Shown here piece by piece: positions 61,338 to 64,000 of a DNA stretch of 64,000 bases. The stretch's first letter is position 1. The number at the start of each line of letters is the position of its first letter. Source of the DNA: SHVO01 sp050246995 (GTDB lineage: Bacteria; Pseudomonadota; Alphaproteobacteria; Rhodospirillales; Rhodospirillaceae); the NCBI GenBank assembly GCA_050246995.1, contig JBFWVA010000002.1, positions 372,001 through 436,000 of the forward strand. Reading direction: 5' to 3'. The notes under the pieces were generated by a model. It saw nothing but the letters and a program-made list of their open reading frames with translations, had not been told where the DNA came from and searched no databases. The position numbers and the translations under genes were made by a program.

Positions 61338-62069
61338 CTAGCCGGCAAGGAAAGCCGGCGAGGGGCTTGAAACGGGCGCGTCGATGCGCCCGCGTGTGCG
61401 CCCCTTGGCAAGAGGCTTCGCGCGGCGTCCGCCGGCGGCGGAAATGCGTTCCTGGAACGCTTCGTCACCCAGCGCCCAGCCGCGATTGGTTGCGCCGCGG
61501 ATGGTGGCAAGCATCTCGTCGGACAGCGGTTCGGCGAACAACGCGCGATAGGCGCCCGCGCGTACGGCCGTGTCGACGCCCAGCGACTGATAGAGCGCGT
61601 GCGGGGTGACGAGCGGATCGGCCGCCCCCAGCGCATTCGCCCGGTGGCTCGACCAGCGGTAGGACCCTGGGTCGGGCGAGAGGGCGGCGCGCACGGGATT
61701 AAGTTCGATGTAGCGGGCGACACGCATGAAGTAGGCGTCGGTATCGACGACGGTCGCGCGGTAGCGTCCTTCCCACAACGTGCCTGAGCGTTCGATGCGC
61801 CGGTTGAGGTAGCGCACATAGCGCCGCCCGACGGATTGCATGGTGCGCGGCAGGCTCTCGGCGTCCTGCGGCGAGGCCAAGAGATGAATGTGGTTGGGCA
61901 TCAGCACGTAGGCGTGAATCGAAAGGCCGTATCGCGCGGCCGCATCGCCCAGCCAACCGAGGAAACAGGTGGCGTCGTCGCGGGTAAAGAAGATGCGGCT
62001 CTTGTTATTGCCGCGCTGGATCACATGCAGGGGCTGATCCGCCACAAAATACCGGCCCAGACGCGCCAT
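61338..62069 (-). mobile_element. REP-associated tyrosine transposase (Y1_Tnp, IS200-like)
   Basis: 243 residues. HUH nuclease domain: YVLMPNHIHLLASP gives the HxH pair, and the catalytic Tyr is in YFMRVARYIELNPVRA or the nearby TDAYF. Also LHVIQRGNNKSRIFF at the start is the typical RAYT opening. These single-copy genes are thought to move or maintain REP palindromes. The protein is intact; an inverted repeat lies 40 bp upstream. Confidence 0.9.
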
Positions 62070-62108
62070 CTAACCCCCTGAAAACGGTGCAAAATACGGT
62101 AACAATAT

Positions 62109-62149
62109 TTGGGGTCAGAGTAAATTAAGAAAATGGAGTCTGACCCCAA
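62109..62149. repeat. Inverted repeat TTGGGGTCAGA...TCTGACCCCAA
   Basis: 11-bp arms at 62109-62119 and 62139-62149 with a 19-nt spacer, upstream of the Y1 transposase. The GGGGTCAGAG motif often flanks such transposases, from general knowledge. A palindrome TTTGGCGCCAAA follows at 62151-62162. Confidence 0.85.
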
Positions 62150-62339
62150 TTTTGGCGCCAAATGCTGCTGGGCAAAAATTGCCGGTTTAAACGAGGTGTT
62201 AACCACACGCGGGCAAAAGTTAACGGGCTTGGGGGCTAGCCAGCCTTTGCGTGGAGATTTGCGGGCGCAAAGGTCCTAGCCGCGAGCGATCAAGCCGCCG
62301 CCGGACACTGGGCGCGGCGCGAGGTTCAAGAGGGTGAGT

Positions 62340-64000
62340 ATGGCCGAACAAACAGCGCAACCAGGCGGGGCGAGCGTCCCCGCACCGGCCGGATCGACCG
62401 CGGTTGCGCAGAACGGCGCCGCCTTCCCAAGCTTCAATTTCGGACAAATGGGCGATCGGATTTCGGCGTCCTTGCGCCGCGGAGATCTCGGCTTCGCGAT
62501 GGGCATCGTGCTCATCCTGGTCGTGCTCATCATGCCGCTACCGGCGTGGCTGCTCGACATCTCGCTCGCGCTTTCGATCACGTTGGCCGTCCTGATCATG
62601 ATGACCGTCGTCTTCATCAGCCGCGCGATGGAATTCAACTCCTTCCCCGTCGTGCTGCTGATCGCGACCCTTTTACGTCTCGCCCTTAACCTTGCCTCGA
62701 CCCGCCTCATCCTCGCGCACGGTCACGAAGGCACCCACGCCGCCGGTCATGTCATTCAGGCGTTCGGCGGCTTCATCATGGGCGACAATTTCATCATCGG
62801 GGTCATCGTCTTCTCGATCCTGACCCTCGTGAACTTCATGGTGATCACGAAAGGTTCGACGCGTATTGCCGAAGTGACGGCGCGTTTCACCTTGGACGCC
62901 ATGCCCGGCAAGCAGATGGCCATCGACGCCGACTTGTCGGCCGGCTTGATCGACGAACAGGAAGCCAAGCTGCGCCGCGAAGACCTCCAGAAAGAAAGCG
63001 ATTTCTTCGGCGCCATGGACGGCGCCTCGAAGTTCGTGCGCGGCGACGCGGTCGCCGGCCTTATCATCACCGCCATCAACGTCATCGGCGGCATGATCAT
63101 CGGCATGGCCCAGCGCGGCCTGCCCTTCGCCGAAGCGGCCGACAGCTATACCCGCCTCACCGTTGGAGACGGTCTGGTCACCCAGATTCCAGCCCTCGTC
63201 GTCTCGACCGCGGCCGGTCTTATGGTGTCCAAGGGCGGCATCAAGGACACGATGGACTCCGCGCTCGCCTCGCAGTTCACGAAGAACCCCAAAGCGCTCG
63301 GTATGAGCAGCTTCCTAGCCGTCTGCATGGCCATCCTGCCTGGCGTGCCGGCGTTTCCATTCCTGCTTCTCGCCGGCATCAGCGGCGGCATCGCTGCCTA
63401 TGTTTCGTTCCAAAACGGCGCCAAAGCGACGAAGGCCAGGCAGATCGAGGAAATCAAAGCCAAGCAGGAAGTGCCGGTTCAGGAAGAGCCCATCAGCCAA
63501 GCCATGAAGATCGACATGGTGCGCCTGGAGCTGGGCTACGGACTCCTGTCGCTGATCAACAACGACAACAAGCGCCTCACCGACCAGATCAAGTCGCTGC
63601 GCCGCGCCCTTGCCACCGACATGGGCTTCGTCATGCCCGCGGTGCGTATCCAGGACAACATGCAGCTGCCGGCGAACTCCTACGCTGTCTACATCAAGGA
63701 AGTCGAAGCCGGCAAAGGCGACCTACGCCCGAATATGCTGCTGGTCATGGATCCGCGCGGCGAGGAAATCTCGCTGCCCGGCGAACGCACCAAGGAACCG
63801 ACGTTTGGCCTTCCGGCGCTGTGGATCGATCCCGCCAACCGCGAGGAAGCGCTGTTCCGCGGCTACACTGTCGTGGATCCGCCCACCGTCATCACCACGC
63901 ACCTTACCGAAGTCGTGCGCGACAACATGGCCGAGCTGCTCTCGTACACCGAGACGCAGAAGTTGCTGAACGAACTCGATAAGGAACAGCAGAAGCTCAT
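62340..64000 (+). CDS. flhA: Flagellar export apparatus protein FlhA (3' end beyond right edge)
   Basis: 553 complete codons visible from ATG 62340. About eight transmembrane helices (about 55-350), the FHIPEP-family conserved regions RLALNLASTRLIL, DAMPGKQMAIDADLSAGLID and RREDLQKESDFFGAMDGASKFVRGD, then the start of the cytosolic domain. It forms the export gate ring of the flagellar type III secretion system. It probably leads a flagellar operon to the right. Confidence 0.95.
   Translation, partial: MAEQTAQPGGASVPAPAGSTAVAQNGAAFPSFNFGQMGDRISASLRRGDLGFAMGIVLILVVLIMPLPAWLLDISLALSITLAVLIMMTVVFISRAMEFNSFPVVLLIATLLRLALNLASTRLILAHGHEGTHAAGHVIQAFGGFIMGDNFIIGVIVFSILTLVNFMVITKGSTRIAEVTARFTLDAMPGKQMAIDADLSAGLIDEQEAKLRREDLQKESDFFGAMDGASKFVRGDAVAGLIITAINVIGGMIIGMAQRGLPFAEAADSYTRLTVGDGLVTQIPALVVSTAAGLMVSKGGIKDTMDSALASQFTKNPKALGMSSFLAVCMAILPGVPAFPFLLLAGISGGIAAYVSFQNGAKATKARQIEEIKAKQEVPVQEEPISQAMKIDMVRLELGYGLLSLINNDNKRLTDQIKSLRRALATDMGFVMPAVRIQDNMQLPANSYAVYIKEVEAGKGDLRPNMLLVMDPRGEEISLPGERTKEPTFGLPALWIDPANREEALFRGYTVVDPPTVITTHLTEVVRDNMAELLSYTETQKLLNELDKEQQKL

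Noticed and set aside
62187..62202. CtrA-like TTAA...TTAA upstream of flhA
   Set aside because: The half-sites are 8 nt apart rather than the canonical 7, and the distance to the start (about 140 bp) is not decisive; too weak to call.
1..64000. tRNA, rRNA, CRISPR or prophage
   Set aside because: No cloverleaf-like sequences, direct-repeat arrays or phage structural genes were recognised by reading; a covariance-model scan was not possible.

Overview
The window looks like chromosomal DNA from a GC-rich, flagellated alphaproteobacterium. Supporting signs are adjacent cobS-cobT beside bolA and a J-domain gene, an aroK-aroB-CNNM cluster, HWE-family sensor kinase chemistry, an OmpA with a Pro-rich linker, a CheY/CheZ chemotaxis pair and flhA. 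A free-living member of the Micropepsales/Rhodospirillales side of the class would fit, but I cannot fix the genus from the sequence. I saw no rRNA or tRNA gene, no CRISPR array and no prophage. Most of the window is densely packed core-type genes, and only one gap exceeds 300 bp (49164-49679).

Layout. 1-5.6 kb: a minus-strand signalling cluster (cheY, cheZ, a conserved unknown, a multi-PAS membrane sensor cut by the left edge) preceded by a LuxR-type response regulator. 5.8-13.2 kb: APC permease, HWE histidine kinase, MHS-type MFS transporter, HNH endonuclease, GluQRS (tRNA modification), SLC13-type transporter. 13.2-20.3 kb: a cell-surface block with a PafA-like phosphatase, a large autotransporter starting at TTG, and a DUF5666 lipoprotein coupled to a DUF6502 protein. 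20.3-28.3 kb: small unknowns, a DMT exporter, ABC-F/Uup, XerD, a large secreted unknown and a 43-residue membrane peptide. 28.4-33.6 kb: aroK, aroB, a CNNM/CBS protein, a CBS protein, tandem DUF2889 genes and bolA. 33.7-38.1 kb: a J-domain protein, the cobaltochelatase pair cobS-cobT and a thiopurine methyltransferase of different base composition. 38.2-45.2 kb: a LysR regulator, L28, a Nudix protein, accA and small membrane transporters. 45.2-49.2 kb: gap-pgk-GDT1 and polyphosphate:AMP phosphotransferase. 49.7-54.6 kb: a DUF1501/DUF1800 pair and a cytochrome c-FTR1 iron permease fusion. 54.7-60.0 kb: small envelope and stress proteins, OmpA, DUF4142 and Ada. 60.2-62.2 kb: an agmatine-deiminase-like protein that has lost its catalytic residues, and a REP-associated (Y1/HUH) transposase with a nearby inverted repeat. 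62.3 kb to the end: flhA, cut by the right edge.

How the parts relate. The left and right edges both carry motility functions. The CheZ tail resembles the CheY-P-binding peptide of FliM. Central metabolism (shikimate, lower glycolysis, malonyl-CoA) is interleaved with uptake and envelope genes. Short palindromes are the main non-coding structure: a dispersed hairpin of about 47 nt occurs four times (26.2, 33.6, 35.5 and 39.7 kb), one copy immediately before cobT, and a 14-bp perfect stem of REP type lies at 43.9 kb.

The items I rate as most worth a second look are the catalytically stripped deiminase, the dispersed palindrome family with the double hairpin between cobS and cobT, the 43-residue peptide gene overlapping a secreted unknown, the CheZ/unknown/PAS cluster, and the DUF6502-DUF5666 pair. 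I did not find an obviously new defence or biosynthetic system.
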